Origin: an uncultured Eubacteriales bacterium
GTDB taxonomy: Bacteria; Bacillota; Clostridia; Christensenellales; CAG-138
Assembly: GCA_900547135.1 (NCBI GenBank)
Contig: URFJ01000035.1
Coordinates: forward strand, 1-14,580
Length of the DNA stretch: 14,580 bases
Direction: 5' to 3'
The stretch's first letter is position 1, and every line of letters starts with the position of its first letter. A program made the translations under genes and the position numbers. Shown here piece by piece: positions 1 through 8,268 of the stretch. The notes under the pieces were generated by a model. It was given only the letters and a program-made list of their open reading frames with translations. It was not told the DNA's origin and did no database searches.

Positions 1-1197
1 GTCATGAATATCTTTAATGAAAAAAAAGCTAAGGATGACCTTGTTGAAGTTATATACGCAACTGAAAACAGCTATATTTATTTTCTTGATATAGATGACG
101 GATCCTTTACCCGAAACCATATAGAAGGCGGATGGACCTTTAAGGGTTCCGGCAGCATTGATCCGCGCGGCTATCCCCTGCTGTATGTCGGGGCTGGGGA
201 TTCTGGACCATCCGGACCAGCGGAAAACATGATTTTCAGTCTCATTAACGGTCAAAAATTATTCAGCTATGGCGGTTCGGACAGCTTTTCCCTGAGAAGC
301 TTTAAAGCCTTTGACGGATCTACCATCGTTCATGGCCCGACCGATACTGTAACTTATGCGTCTGAATGCGGCATCATATACCAGTTTAAGTTAAATACCA
401 AGTATGATGAATCCGCCGGCACCATATCCATTGATCCAAGCGATATGCTGAAATGGCGCTACACTACCCAACGCACGCGCAGCCATGGTACGTCGTCATA
501 CTGGCTTGGCTTTGAAGCCAGCCCTATCATATGGCGCAATTACATGTATGTTCCTGATAACGCAGGAAACCTGTTCTGTATAGACATCCTCAAGATGGAG
601 GTTATATGGATGCAGGATGTCCTTGACGATACTAATTGTTCTCCCATATTCGAGATAAACGAAAATACCGGCGAGGCGGTCATTTATCTTGGTACATCGA
701 CCCATTGGACGGCGGATAAAAATGATATAGCGCAAATACCGTTTTGGAAAATTAACGCTATTACAGGCGAAATAATATGGAAAGCGCCCGGGTACCGCTG
801 TACGCGCACCAACGTATCCGGAGGGGTTCAGAGCACCGCAGCGCTTGGGAAGAATAACGTATCCGATCTTGTACTCGTATCATACGCTCTAACCGTTGAT
901 ACCGATACGCGCGGCAGGCTTGTCGCATACAGCAAGGAAACAGGCGGAGAGGTATGGACCTATGACCTCAAAAATTACAGCTATTCCTCTCCGATTTTGA
1001 TGTATGATGAAAATGGAGATGGATATCTGGTTACCTTTGACGCAGGCGGTACGATGTACTTGATCGACGCTAGGACAGGCATATTGCTTGATTCGTTGCA
1101 ACTTGATGGCAACTTTGAAGCCAGCCCCGCTGCATTTGGAAATATGATTGTCATTGGAACACGCGCTTCAAAGATTTACGGCATAAAACTAAGATAA
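1..1197 (+). CDS. PQQ-like beta-propeller repeat protein, 5'-truncated by the window edge
   Basis: The frame is open from base 1, and the first ATG (base 4) has no room for a ribosome site, so the true start probably lies outside the window. The visible ~398 residues are built of propeller blades. Blade signatures include NLFCIDI near residue 188, KINAITGEIIW near 249, LVAYSKETGGEVW near 306, and YLIDARTGILLDS near 353 followed by ASPAAFGNMIVIGT. This pattern of alternating sheets with G-x-(I/V)-W ends matches PQQ-binding-like or YncE/BamB-like propellers. Related proteins in Clostridia are thought to be extracellular or envelope-bound; their ligand is unknown. No enzyme motif and no visible membrane anchor are present, though the N-terminus is missing. 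The gene is convergent with the regulator downstream and ends at a bidirectional terminator. The family assignment is firm; the function is not known. Confidence 0.8.
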   Translation, partial: VMNIFNEKKAKDDLVEVIYATENSYIYFLDIDDGSFTRNHIEGGWTFKGSGSIDPRGYPLLYVGAGDSGPSGPAENMIFSLINGQKLFSYGGSDSFSLRSFKAFDGSTIVHGPTDTVTYASECGIIYQFKLNTKYDESAGTISIDPSDMLKWRYTTQRTRSHGTSSYWLGFEASPIIWRNYMYVPDNAGNLFCIDILKMEVIWMQDVLDDTNCSPIFEINENTGEAVIYLGTSTHWTADKNDIAQIPFWKINAITGEIIWKAPGYRCTRTNVSGGVQSTAALGKNNVSDLVLVSYALTVDTDTRGRLVAYSKETGGEVWTYDLKNYSYSSPILMYDENGDGYLVTFDAGGTMYLIDARTGILLDSLQLDGNFEASPAAFGNMIVIGTRASKIYGIKLR

Positions 1198-1203
1198 GCG
1201 TAT

Positions 1204-1253
1204 AATACAAAAATGCCATGGGCCTTAAAGCGGTCTATGGCTATTTTTGTATT
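1204..1253. terminator. Bidirectional intrinsic terminator between convergent genes
   Basis: The arms at about 1204-1224 and 1232-1253 pair almost completely, with AATACAAAAAT opposite ATTTTTGTATT at the base and GCCAT opposite ATGGC higher up. One unpaired base and a few mismatches interrupt the stem, and the loop is about 7 nt. The A-run on one side and T-run on the other give a U-tract in either direction. This suits its place between the propeller gene (+) and the AraC-type regulator (-). Confidence 0.8.
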
Positions 1254-1300
1254 CCTTATGTTAATGATGGTTATGATGCTTTATAAACGCATTTATGCCG

Positions 1301-2191
1301 TCACGCTTTTTTTACAGGAATCCAAAGCTCACAGAACAGACCTTCTTCTCCTTTTTCAGGGTAAATTTCATAGTCGGTATCATCTGTTTGAATGTATCCT
1401 GTTTGCGGAACAAATTCTTTGAAAAATTTACTCCATGTCTCGCCAATACAAACGCTGTCTGTTCCAAAGCATTTAAATACAGCATAATCCATAGGTTCCG
1501 TTTGCCAAATTGAATAACCACTGTCTAGAACCTCGTTCAGTTCCGAAACATCGGTTTCTTTGTCGATAATCACGCCTATTCCATAATTAAAGTGAGTTTC
1601 ATTTTTTGCGACAGGGCTGCACAATCCGTATAAATCCCTTTTCCCCTCCTTACGAAGCAACCTTATGCGCTTGATAAGATTTTTTTCGTAACACTCCGCC
1701 CAAAAATCCGAAATACTATGGTCGTTTTTATCATTTATAATTTCATTCGGAAATGCTCTTACCAACGCAATAAACCTCTGATCTCCTCTGCTATTAATCC
1801 TGTAATTCATAATGCTGCCACCTTCCATTGTTATTTTGATTACGATGGGATTAAACAAATGAAGCTCTGTACCTTTACGCTTTGCCTGCTTCGGGGTTAC
1901 TCCATGAAAACGAGTAAAAGCTTTTGAGAAACTTTCAGGTGTGTCGTAGCCATACTTATAGGCAGCATCAATCACTAAAATATCAGTTGATTGAAGCTCC
2001 TGGCCCGCTAACGAGAGGCGCCTATTTCTTATATATTCACTGGCGGTCATGCCTATCATAATGCTGAATATTCGGTGAAAATTATAGCTTGACATACACA
2101 CACTTTTCGCTATATCCTCATAGCTTAAGCTTTCAAAGAGATTTTCCTCCATATAGCATATAGCTTGCTGTAAAAGTTGTATTGATTCCAT
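1301..2191 (-). CDS. AraC-family transcriptional regulator with C-terminal GyrI-like effector domain
   Basis: 296 residues. The DNA-binding part is N-terminal: two helix-turn-helix units lie at about residues 24-45 (YEDIAKSVCMSSYNFHRIF) and 72-95, followed by the AraC signature GYDTPESFSKAF and FHGVTPKQ at 81-101. From about residue 128 to the end lies a GyrI/Rob-type effector-binding domain, with DYAVFKCFG and a final acidic, aromatic stretch (YEIYPE, CELWIPV). This layout is that of Rob/SoxS-like regulators that bind small, often toxic, hydrophobic compounds; the ligand here cannot be predicted. The ATG at 2191 is supported by GGGAGG about 8 nt upstream. No target operon is adjacent, since the downstream gene is convergent and the upstream side is a long spacer, so it may act elsewhere or on itself. 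Confidence 0.9.
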   Translation of the reverse strand: MESIQLLQQAICYMEENLFESLSYEDIAKSVCMSSYNFHRIFSIMIGMTASEYIRNRRLSLAGQELQSTDILVIDAAYKYGYDTPESFSKAFTRFHGVTPKQAKRKGTELHLFNPIVIKITMEGGSIMNYRINSRGDQRFIALVRAFPNEIINDKNDHSISDFWAECYEKNLIKRIRLLRKEGKRDLYGLCSPVAKNETHFNYGIGVIIDKETDVSELNEVLDSGYSIWQTEPMDYAVFKCFGTDSVCIGETWSKFFKEFVPQTGYIQTDDTDYEIYPEKGEEGLFCELWIPVKKA

Positions 2192-2602
2192 GTTCAGTCC
2201 CTCCCTTGTATCAAATATAATGGATTCATGTCAAAAAATCCTGCTTTTACTTGCTCAGTTTTGTCATATAAATTCTAATGTCATTCTGTTTGGAAACATA
2301 AATTAGACCTATAAACCTTTTTAAAACATTATACCATAGCACTCACGGTTCTAGCTTAACTTTGAAAAAGCAAATATAGATAGGTTTCTTCCCAATTTTT
2401 CCATAATATTACCACACTACTATGCTTGAATAGAAATGAAAAAATAGAATTTTAGGGCTTGTTCGACATTACCAAACCTCGTTATAAAAGTTGTTACATA
2501 CTTTAAGAAGAAATGCGAAAAACCTTGATTTCAAACTACTATGTGAGGATGATACCTATAAACACTTATAAAAGCTTTTAGATTTTAGGGGATTTTAATC
2601 AA
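2192..2602. other. AT-rich spacer with no recognised gene
   Basis: About 400 bp lie between the start of the AraC-type regulator and the terminator of the lipoprotein gene. The stretch is strongly AT-rich with frequent stops in all frames. I see no RNA family motif, no clear repeat and no convincing promoter. Confidence 0.6.
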
Positions 2603-2633
2603 CAAAAAAATAAGCCTTTAATATATAAAGGCT
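2603..2633 (-). terminator. Intrinsic terminator of the lipoprotein gene
   Basis: Read on the minus strand, AGCCTTTA (2633-2626) pairs perfectly with TAAAGGCT (2620-2613) around a 5-nt loop and is followed by TATTTTTTTG. It lies about 20 bp after the stop of the lipoprotein gene and is a textbook rho-independent terminator. Confidence 0.9.
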
Positions 2634-2654
2634 GCTTGTTTGCATTATTCGTTT

Positions 2655-3233
2655 TTATTCTACTTCGCCCGTCGTATTGAATGAGCCGCCCGCAAGCACC
2701 TGTGCAAAGTCCTCGGTAGCTATTGCCTTCCATACTCCATCAATCATTTTAAACTCTACGTCTATATTATTGGTCACAGTTGAAACGTTGGGGTCTTTGA
2801 ATACCTCAAGCCATAGCTGATGCCTAACCTCAGCGTCCACTTCGCCCTCATAAGCCTTTGCCTTATTTAAGAACTTTTCATAGGCTATACGGTTGCTTAT
2901 GGTGGTTATATCCACGTTGCATGTCGCGCTATCGCCCGACGCCGATGTGTTCTTGACTTTGCATTCCAGCTTTGAAAAACTTGCCTCCATGAATTCCATC
3001 ATGCTGCCGCCCTCCTCCGGGAGATCGCCAAACACGCTTATCGAACCATTTTCAAGGCCCTCATCAATAAAATACTTTTTAAGGCCTTCATCATCAAAAT
3101 TCTTAAAAGCCTCAATTCCGTATTTAAGCACCGAAGCCGGAGTATTGCCTTCATTATCCTTTACTTGGCATCCACACATAATTGCGGCTAGAACTACAAC
3201 CAAAAGGAGGGTGGCCATACCTCTTTTTTTCAT
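2655..3233 (-). CDS. Small secreted lipoprotein, DUF4878/DUF5105-like (NTF2-like fold)
   Basis: 192 residues. A lysine/arginine start (MKKRG) and a hydrophobic stretch (residues 7-19) run into M-C-G-C, so lipidation at Cys22 is likely, although Met at -3 and Cys at -2 make an unusual lipobox. The mature part begins with a helix bearing VLKYGIEAFKNFDDEGLKKYF, typical of the small NTF2-like lipoproteins annotated DUF4878/DUF5105 in Clostridia. A sheet region follows (CNVDITTI, VEFKMIDGVWKAIATEDFA). The role of this family is unknown; it is expected on the outer face of the membrane. The ATG at 3233 follows AAAGGA by about 9 nt. It sits 87 bp after ksgA in the same direction, has its own promoter, and ends at a strong terminator. 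No link to rRNA methylation is implied by the sequence. Confidence 0.75.
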   Translation of the reverse strand: MKKRGMATLLLVVVLAAIMCGCQVKDNEGNTPASVLKYGIEAFKNFDDEGLKKYFIDEGLENGSISVFGDLPEEGGSMMEFMEASFSKLECKVKNTSASGDSATCNVDITTISNRIAYEKFLNKAKAYEGEVDAEVRHQLWLEVFKDPNVSTVTNNIDVEFKMIDGVWKAIATEDFAQVLAGGSFNTTGEVE

Positions 3234-3294
3234 TTATTTTATCCTTTCTAACAAATATATGGATAGACGTCGCATATAGTGCGCATCTTTTACA

Positions 3295-3324
3295 ATCATA
3301 ACCCATCTATATATAGTTTGTCAA
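3295..3324 (-). promoter_or_regulatory. Sigma-A-type promoter for the lipoprotein gene
   Basis: On the minus strand, TTGACA (3324-3319) is followed after 18 bp by TATGAT (3300-3295), giving 11 of 12 consensus bases. The -35 box overlaps the ksgA stop codon. Transcription would start near 3288, leaving a ~55-nt leader. Confidence 0.65.
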
Positions 3325-4142
3325 TCAAACAGTGCCAGCGCCAGCGCCGCAAGAGAACTAACATCTATGGCCTCCGCCCTCGCAGAGGGCGGGATCCCGC
3401 ATTGAGCACATGCATCAAGCGCATTCTCCCTTGATATTCCGCCGGATATAAGATTGTTCTGAATGGTTTTTCTCCTGTTAGCGAAAACCAGCGTGCATAA
3501 CCTGCAAAGCTTATTAAAGCCCTGTCTTCCATGTACTCTTGTAAGCTTAACCACGGTTGATTCAACTTCAGGCCTAGGGTAATAGCTTTCCGGCGTTAAA
3601 TCGATAAGCCTTAAGACTGTATATTGATATTGCGATATAACCGCAAGCGGGCCATAGGCACGGCAGGACGGTTGAGCAAAAAACCGGCCAGCCGCCTCTC
3701 TTTGAAGCATTAGGGTCATGGTCTCAATCGGGAGGCCGCTCTTTAGCAGCCTCATGCATATGGGTGTTGTTACATAATACGGAAGATTGGCTACAACGTC
3801 AATCGTTCCACCCTGTAGCATTTCATGAAGCATACTTAGATCACACTTCAAAAAATCGGTGAAAAGCATGGTTACATTATTGCATCCCTCTAAGGCAAAG
3901 CTTAGGGCCTGCTCAAGCCCCCTGTCTATTTCAACTGAAACGACAAAGCGCGCGCGCTTGGACAGCATCCGTGTCATCGTACCCATCCCCGCCCCGATCT
4001 CAAGAACACATTTTCCATCGATATCCGCGCCATTGATTATGGACTCTAGAGCACCCCTATCGTCGATAAAATTTTGGCCAAGGGCTTTATTCGGCTTCAA
4101 GCCAAACCTATTAATTAAATATTTTGTATTAAGCTTATCCAT
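3321..4142 (-). CDS. rsmA: 16S rRNA dimethyladenosine transferase (A1518/A1519)
   Basis: 273 residues, the normal KsgA/RsmA length. The enzyme puts two methyl groups on each of two adjacent adenines near the 3' end of 16S rRNA, using S-adenosylmethionine, late in 30S subunit assembly. Visible motifs are the family N-terminus ALGQNF (20-25), SAM motif I VLEIGAGMGTMT (46-57), acidic E71 at the end of strand 2, TDF (95-97), and the catalytic motif IV NLPYYVTTP (119-127). The C-terminal helical domain contains YPRPEVESTVVKL and FANRRKTIQNNL, both typical. The start at 4142 lies 2 bp after the stop of the upstream G5/3D gene, with GAGGA overlapping that gene's end, so the two are translationally coupled. 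The G5/3D-ksgA order is common in Firmicutes, but rnmV (ribonuclease M5), often found between them, is missing here. Confidence 0.97.
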   Translation of the reverse strand: MDKLNTKYLINRFGLKPNKALGQNFIDDRGALESIINGADIDGKCVLEIGAGMGTMTRMLSKRARFVVSVEIDRGLEQALSFALEGCNNVTMLFTDFLKCDLSMLHEMLQGGTIDVVANLPYYVTTPICMRLLKSGLPIETMTLMLQREAAGRFFAQPSCRAYGPLAVISQYQYTVLRLIDLTPESYYPRPEVESTVVKLTRVHGRQGFNKLCRLCTLVFANRRKTIQNNLISGGISRENALDACAQCGIPPSARAEAIDVSSLAALALALFD

Positions 4143-4144
4143 AT

Positions 4145-5398
4145 CTATGGGTTCCTCGGAACATTTACACTGTTTTTCAGAATATAAATCTTAAAATTGC
4201 GTTTTCTTCCCCAACTCCTGCATTCGCTTTCCGAATTAAAAAACAGGTCCACAAGGTTTTTCATGCCATTCTCCGCATGGCGAAACCCTCCGGTGTCCAG
4301 GGCGGTACCGTAGCCGTAACCTGGAACGTATATCTTAGAATAATACGGTATTACCTTTGGATTAACCGCAATAGTGCCAAGATCGGGCCAGGTCCCCTTT
4401 GCCGTCCTCTCCCCCGTGTGCGTATATGCGGTGCTTTCCACGTACATTACCTCTGCAATCATATCCTCTGTAGGCGGAGCTTTATAGCGCCTCCATTCAC
4501 CCAAATAGCTGGTTTGATACCTAATCCTTGTTCCAACCCTTATCACCTCGTCAACCGCTTCGGCAATCACTGTCTGGTCCACCGTTTCGCGCGATATCTC
4601 AACGCCGTCCTTAATGGTTATTCTCTGAGTAATCTGTTTTGTACCGTCCCTTCCCTCCTGTTGGGTTACGCTCTTGCCCTCATACATTTCAGCGTCCTTC
4701 ATAATTATCTCCTGGGCATAGAGCGGCCTATAAGAGGTATCGTATTCAATTTCGACCGAAGCATAGTTTATCCTTTGTCCCGGCTCAAGATCCGCAAAGG
4801 GCTTATGAGAAAGCTCGTCATCGGCATCATATAAAATGTTTGCCTTTGATAATGCGTCTCCTACCGTACCTCCGCAAAGGCTTACCACAGTAACCTTATC
4901 CTCCGATGTTACCGCTACGGGAAAAGCCCTGACAATCTCTATTGACATCCCATCGTCAAGCATTTCGTCCAATGGATATGATACAACATCCTCCGGGTTT
5001 AAAACTATTTGCGCTTCCCCCAGAAATTCCTCTACGGTCTTTGGCCAGACCAGATATTCGGCCGATTTTCCGTTTGCGGTTATCGATACCTTTACCCTTC
5101 CGTCCTCCGTGTTTGACATACCATGCAGAGATTTCAGAGATAATATAAATCCAGCGCCCAACAGCAGGTCAATCGCGACATAACCAATGCGCTTAAAGTT
5201 AAATGAACGGGTTTTATGCGGTGATACTTTTTTGTGATCCTCGGCGGCTTTAGACGCTATAGAATTCCTTAATGTGGTAGCAAAAGAAAAAAGGCACGTT
5301 CTAAATCGTGCCATAACGCCGGCTAGTGGCCTTATAGTTCTATAACTGTCGCGGTCCGCCCCTGTATACCGGCAGGCAGTTCGTCTTTGAGTATTCAT
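4145..5398 (-). CDS. YabE-like cell-wall protein with DUF348, G5 and 3D domains
   Basis: 417 residues from the ATG at 5398. I prefer this start because GGAGGA sits directly upstream; an in-frame ATG at 5431 has no ribosome site. A basic N-terminal cytoplasmic stretch leads to a membrane anchor (about 71-91, IGYVAIDLLLGAGFILSL). Two ubiquitin-like DUF348 repeats follow (about 102-157 and 160-215), then a G5 domain (about 217-291) and a C-terminal 3D domain (about 317-407). Proteins of this kind (B. subtilis YabE, Rpf/Sps-like) act outside the membrane and are thought to cleave or remodel peptidoglycan. The 3D domain keeps ALDTGG (Asp368) and NLVDLFF (Asp384). The first of its three namesake aspartates is Asn346 (GTIAVNP), and the usual AIKG after DTGG is replaced by a longer FRHAENGMKN. 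It heads the operon with ksgA and has a promoter at 5444-5472. Confidence 0.88.
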   Translation of the reverse strand: MNTQRRTACRYTGADRDSYRTIRPLAGVMARFRTCLFSFATTLRNSIASKAAEDHKKVSPHKTRSFNFKRIGYVAIDLLLGAGFILSLKSLHGMSNTEDGRVKVSITANGKSAEYLVWPKTVEEFLGEAQIVLNPEDVVSYPLDEMLDDGMSIEIVRAFPVAVTSEDKVTVVSLCGGTVGDALSKANILYDADDELSHKPFADLEPGQRINYASVEIEYDTSYRPLYAQEIIMKDAEMYEGKSVTQQEGRDGTKQITQRITIKDGVEISRETVDQTVIAEAVDEVIRVGTRIRYQTSYLGEWRRYKAPPTEDMIAEVMYVESTAYTHTGERTAKGTWPDLGTIAVNPKVIPYYSKIYVPGYGYGTALDTGGFRHAENGMKNLVDLFFNSESECRSWGRKRNFKIYILKNSVNVPRNP

Positions 5399-5443
5399 TA
5401 CTCCTCCCGTTTTATTGTTCATCTTGTACATAAACTTAAATAA

Positions 5444-5472
5444 ATATTAGCATAATACTTTCTTATTGTCAA
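5444..5472 (-). promoter_or_regulatory. Sigma-A-type promoter for the G5/3D-ksgA operon
   Basis: On the minus strand, TTGACA (5472-5467) is followed after 17 bp by TAATAT (5449-5444), a perfect -35 and a 4/6 -10. Transcription would begin near 5437, about 39 nt before the preferred start codon. Confidence 0.6.
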
Positions 5473-5513
5473 ACCTATCCCATTGTACATTATACGGAAT
5501 TACCAATAAGCAT

Positions 5514-5542
5514 TTGCCAATACTTATTCCCTATTATATAAT
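5514..5542 (+). promoter_or_regulatory. Sigma-A-type promoter for the transpeptidase gene
   Basis: TTGCCA (5514-5519), a 17-bp spacer and TATAAT (5537-5542) match consensus at 11 of 12 bases. Transcription would begin near 5549, giving a ~23-nt leader with GGAGG at 5561-5565. It diverges from the promoter of the G5/3D gene. Confidence 0.75.
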
Positions 5543-5571
5543 AAGTTAATTTAAATATATGGAGGCATATT

Positions 5572-8133
5572 TTGAGAAGAGCGCTGTCGTGTATTTTTGT
5601 ACTGATTTTTGTGCTTACAACCGCGTTTATCGGAGGCTGTTCTAATAACGCCTCGGCTTCTGCCGGCGAGCTTATTACAGCGTTTCTTGACAAGCTCTGC
5701 GCCGGAGAATACAGCGAGTGTTATAAATATCTTGACACCGACTCAGCAAGGAGCCAGGAGGATATGGAGCAGATCATAAGCTCCGTAACCAAATCGGTCT
5801 GGTCGCGCTACAACGTAATCGGCGAAAATGGGAGGCGAATTGAATACGACACTGAGAGGGTATATTTCACCGTGTCTCCGAGCCTGGGAATAACCCCAAC
5901 GACGGATCCTTCAATGGGAGGGATCGATGTATCACCCGATGCAGCTACCACCGGTGCCAACGTCTCGACAGCTAATAGCGTTCTGCTTTCAAACGAACCT
6001 TCATCCTCAGAGCCTGGTTCTGCTCCGTCCCCTACCGAGGTTATAACCCCCGCGCCTTCTCCATCGCCAGTTCCATCGACAGCTCCGGCGGCGATAGAGG
6101 ATAAGCCGCTTGAGGATGTGCTTAAGGAGATAGAGTCCCTATTGGATAACCAGCAGTACCTCGAAAATACATTTGAAAATATATCAGAGGAACGCTTCGC
6201 GGCACTTTATGAGTCAACATTCGACATGCTTGATATAACCTCTATGTCATACTCTATTGAATCGATAAATGAAGGACAGTATATAACCACCCTTAGCTAT
6301 ACCCTTACGTATCATTCAGCATTGGCAGGCGATATCACTCACACGTTTAGCCTTGTGATGCGCAACCGAAACAACGGCTGGGCTATCCCCTGGTCCCCTT
6401 CCCTGATCTTCCCAAACATGGATTGGGGTGACAGAATAGTAAAGCACCGGTTCATTTCGGCCAGAGGGGAGATCGTAGCTGCTAAGGGTTACGTTATGGC
6501 TGAAAACGTAAGCGCACACGCTATATTAGCCAATACCTCAGAGATTGCAGAACCAGCGGCGTTTTCCCAACAGGTAGCCTCCCTTCTTGGGCTTGACGCC
6601 AGCGCCCTTGAAAAGCGAATTCGCGGCGCTACGACGGGCTCGTCCATCATGCTGGACAAGCTATATCCTGACGAGCTTACCGACACGCTTAAGGAGCAGT
6701 TGCTTCTTATAGACGGAATAAGTATAGATTCGGAGGGTTATGGGTATCTGCGAAACTATCCTTTTAGCGATACTCTTGCCCATGTTTTGGGATACGTAGG
6801 CTTTATCGACGAGGAGAAGCTGGACCAGTATAACGAAGGCCGCACCAGCGAGGACGGATTGTATAACCCCGATTCCATCGTTGGAAGGTCGGGCCTTGAA
6901 AGGCTGCATGAATACGACCTTCGCGGCAGGGACGGCTATATGATCTTCATCAGAGGCTATAATGGGATAAATCAGGGAACGCTGTACAAGAAGGATGTTC
7001 AGGATGGTTATGATGTAAAAACCACCTTTGATATGGATTTACAGCTTAGGCTTGAGGAAGTGCTTGACCTAACGCTCTATGGCGACGACGTAGCCGCCGC
7101 CGTAGTCGTAATGGATCCAACAACGGGGGCAATCCAGGCAATGTCGTCATATCCGTCATGTGACGTAAATCAGCTTGCGCGCGGGAATACCGCCTATTAT
7201 AAAGAGCTTACCAATGACGCCCAAAAGCCGCTTCTCAACAGGATAACGCAAGGTCTATATCCTCCTGGGTCTACTTTTAAGGCTTTTACTGCGGCTGCCG
7301 CTTTGCAATATAATGTTCTAACGCCCGATTATGTATTTACAGGCAAAATAGTAAACGATTACTGGACCCCGACCGAATACGGCACATGGATATGGCCATC
7401 CATAAAGCGCGCTGAGATACGCAACAGGGAGCTTCCGCTAAATATGCGAAACGCTATGCTGCACTCGGATAATATCTACTTTGCCAATGCCGCCCTGCTG
7501 ATGGGAGAGGATCGTTTTATTCAGTTTTTAGAAAAAATCGGGATGAACGGCAGTGTTCCGTTTGAGCTGGGTTCGTTAAATTCTCAGATTGTAAACGAGA
7601 ATACAGATATTTCATATAAGCTGCTTGCGGACATGGGATACGGCCAGGGCGAGCTGCTGGTTACGCCGCTTCAGCTGGCGGCTATGTTTTCAGCGTTTGC
7701 AAACGGCGGGTCCATGGTTGCCCCCCGCATAGTCGAAGGGTTGTATAAAACGGAGGGCTCAAGATATAGCGCCGTATCAATACGCGAACCGGAAATATGG
7801 ATAGAAAACGCAGTCACTCAATCCGCCGTTTCCAACCTGCTTCCCATGCTGGAAGACGTTGTTAATTCCAAGTATAATGGCACTGGCCGCCCTCTGCGGG
7901 TAAAAAATTGCACAGTAGCGGGCAAGACGGGAACAGCGGAGATCGGCTCGGACAAAAGCCGTGAGATATCGTGGTTTGTAGGATTCAGAACTGGGGTATC
8001 CGACGAGGATGCGAGACTTGCCCTTGTCATGATTGAAATACCCAACGAGGATAAATACACCAGCCTTAAGTTCAGCATTGCACGGGCTATGCTTGAGATG
8101 GAAACTTCCCCTGATGAAAGTGCCGGTGGATGA
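5572..8133 (+). CDS. MecA/PBP2a-like class B penicillin-binding lipoprotein (transpeptidase)
   Basis: 853 residues starting at TTG (5572); GGAGG 6 nt upstream and the signal sequence fix this start. It cross-links peptidoglycan by D,D-transpeptidation on the outer face of the membrane. A lipobox I-G-G-C predicts a lipidated Cys23. An NTF2-like MecA_N region follows, interrupted at about 110-180 by a Ser/Thr/Pro/Ala-rich segment and resuming with SYSIESINEGQYITTLSYTL. Next come the PBP dimerisation region (from about 290; HVLGYVG and VGRSGLERLHEYDLRG are typical) and the transpeptidase domain. The active-site motifs are all present: STFK (Ser567, Lys570), SDN (632-634) and KTGT (785-788). The end of the protein has no further domain. 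It stands alone between a divergent envelope operon and a metabolic operon; no mecR/mecI-like sensor or repressor is visible. Low beta-lactam affinity is known for some members but cannot be read from sequence. Confidence 0.93.
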   Translation: MRRALSCIFVLIFVLTTAFIGGCSNNASASAGELITAFLDKLCAGEYSECYKYLDTDSARSQEDMEQIISSVTKSVWSRYNVIGENGRRIEYDTERVYFTVSPSLGITPTTDPSMGGIDVSPDAATTGANVSTANSVLLSNEPSSSEPGSAPSPTEVITPAPSPSPVPSTAPAAIEDKPLEDVLKEIESLLDNQQYLENTFENISEERFAALYESTFDMLDITSMSYSIESINEGQYITTLSYTLTYHSALAGDITHTFSLVMRNRNNGWAIPWSPSLIFPNMDWGDRIVKHRFISARGEIVAAKGYVMAENVSAHAILANTSEIAEPAAFSQQVASLLGLDASALEKRIRGATTGSSIMLDKLYPDELTDTLKEQLLLIDGISIDSEGYGYLRNYPFSDTLAHVLGYVGFIDEEKLDQYNEGRTSEDGLYNPDSIVGRSGLERLHEYDLRGRDGYMIFIRGYNGINQGTLYKKDVQDGYDVKTTFDMDLQLRLEEVLDLTLYGDDVAAAVVVMDPTTGAIQAMSSYPSCDVNQLARGNTAYYKELTNDAQKPLLNRITQGLYPPGSTFKAFTAAAALQYNVLTPDYVFTGKIVNDYWTPTEYGTWIWPSIKRAEIRNRELPLNMRNAMLHSDNIYFANAALLMGEDRFIQFLEKIGMNGSVPFELGSLNSQIVNENTDISYKLLADMGYGQGELLVTPLQLAAMFSAFANGGSMVAPRIVEGLYKTEGSRYSAVSIREPEIWIENAVTQSAVSNLLPMLEDVVNSKYNGTGRPLRVKNCTVAGKTGTAEIGSDKSREISWFVGFRTGVSDEDARLALVMIEIPNEDKYTSLKFSIARAMLEMETSPDESAGG

Positions 8134-8160
8134 CGGCACTGAACATATCCACCAAATTTT
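8125..8160 (+). terminator. Possible terminator overlapping the transpeptidase stop
   Basis: GGTGGAT (8125-8131) can pair with ATCCACC (8147-8153), followed by AAATTTT. A competing hairpin GTGCCG/CGGCAC lies at the same place. The loop is 15 nt and the T-run short, so termination may be partial. Confidence 0.35.
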
Positions 8161-8181
8161 CCGCCATTGCAATGATTTTCG

Positions 8182-8210
8182 TTGCTAATGGAGTCCCATA
8201 GGTATAAAAT
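8182..8210 (+). promoter_or_regulatory. Promoter candidate for the CoA-transferase/thiolase operon
   Basis: TTGCTA (8182-8187), a 17-bp spacer and TAAAAT (8205-8210) match consensus at 4/6 and 5/6. The leader would be about 50 nt and ends in ACGGAGG before the first start codon. Confidence 0.45.
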
Positions 8211-8268
8211 AAAGTGTATGATTAATGCGCGGATAATTGTGCGCTAACATAAAACGGAGGTACAGCGA

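Noticed and set aside
2205..2234. TTGACA with an 18-bp spacer and TACAAG as a promoter for the AraC-type gene
   Set aside because: Transcription would start at or after the ribosome site, leaving no usable leader.
5399..5431. Upstream ATG start for the G5/3D protein
   Set aside because: No ribosome site precedes it, whereas GGAGGA lies directly before the ATG at 5398.
8227..8244. Two GCGC blocks in the leader of the CoA-transferase operon as an operator
   Set aside because: Symmetry is limited to four bases on each side and does not extend, which is too weak to claim.
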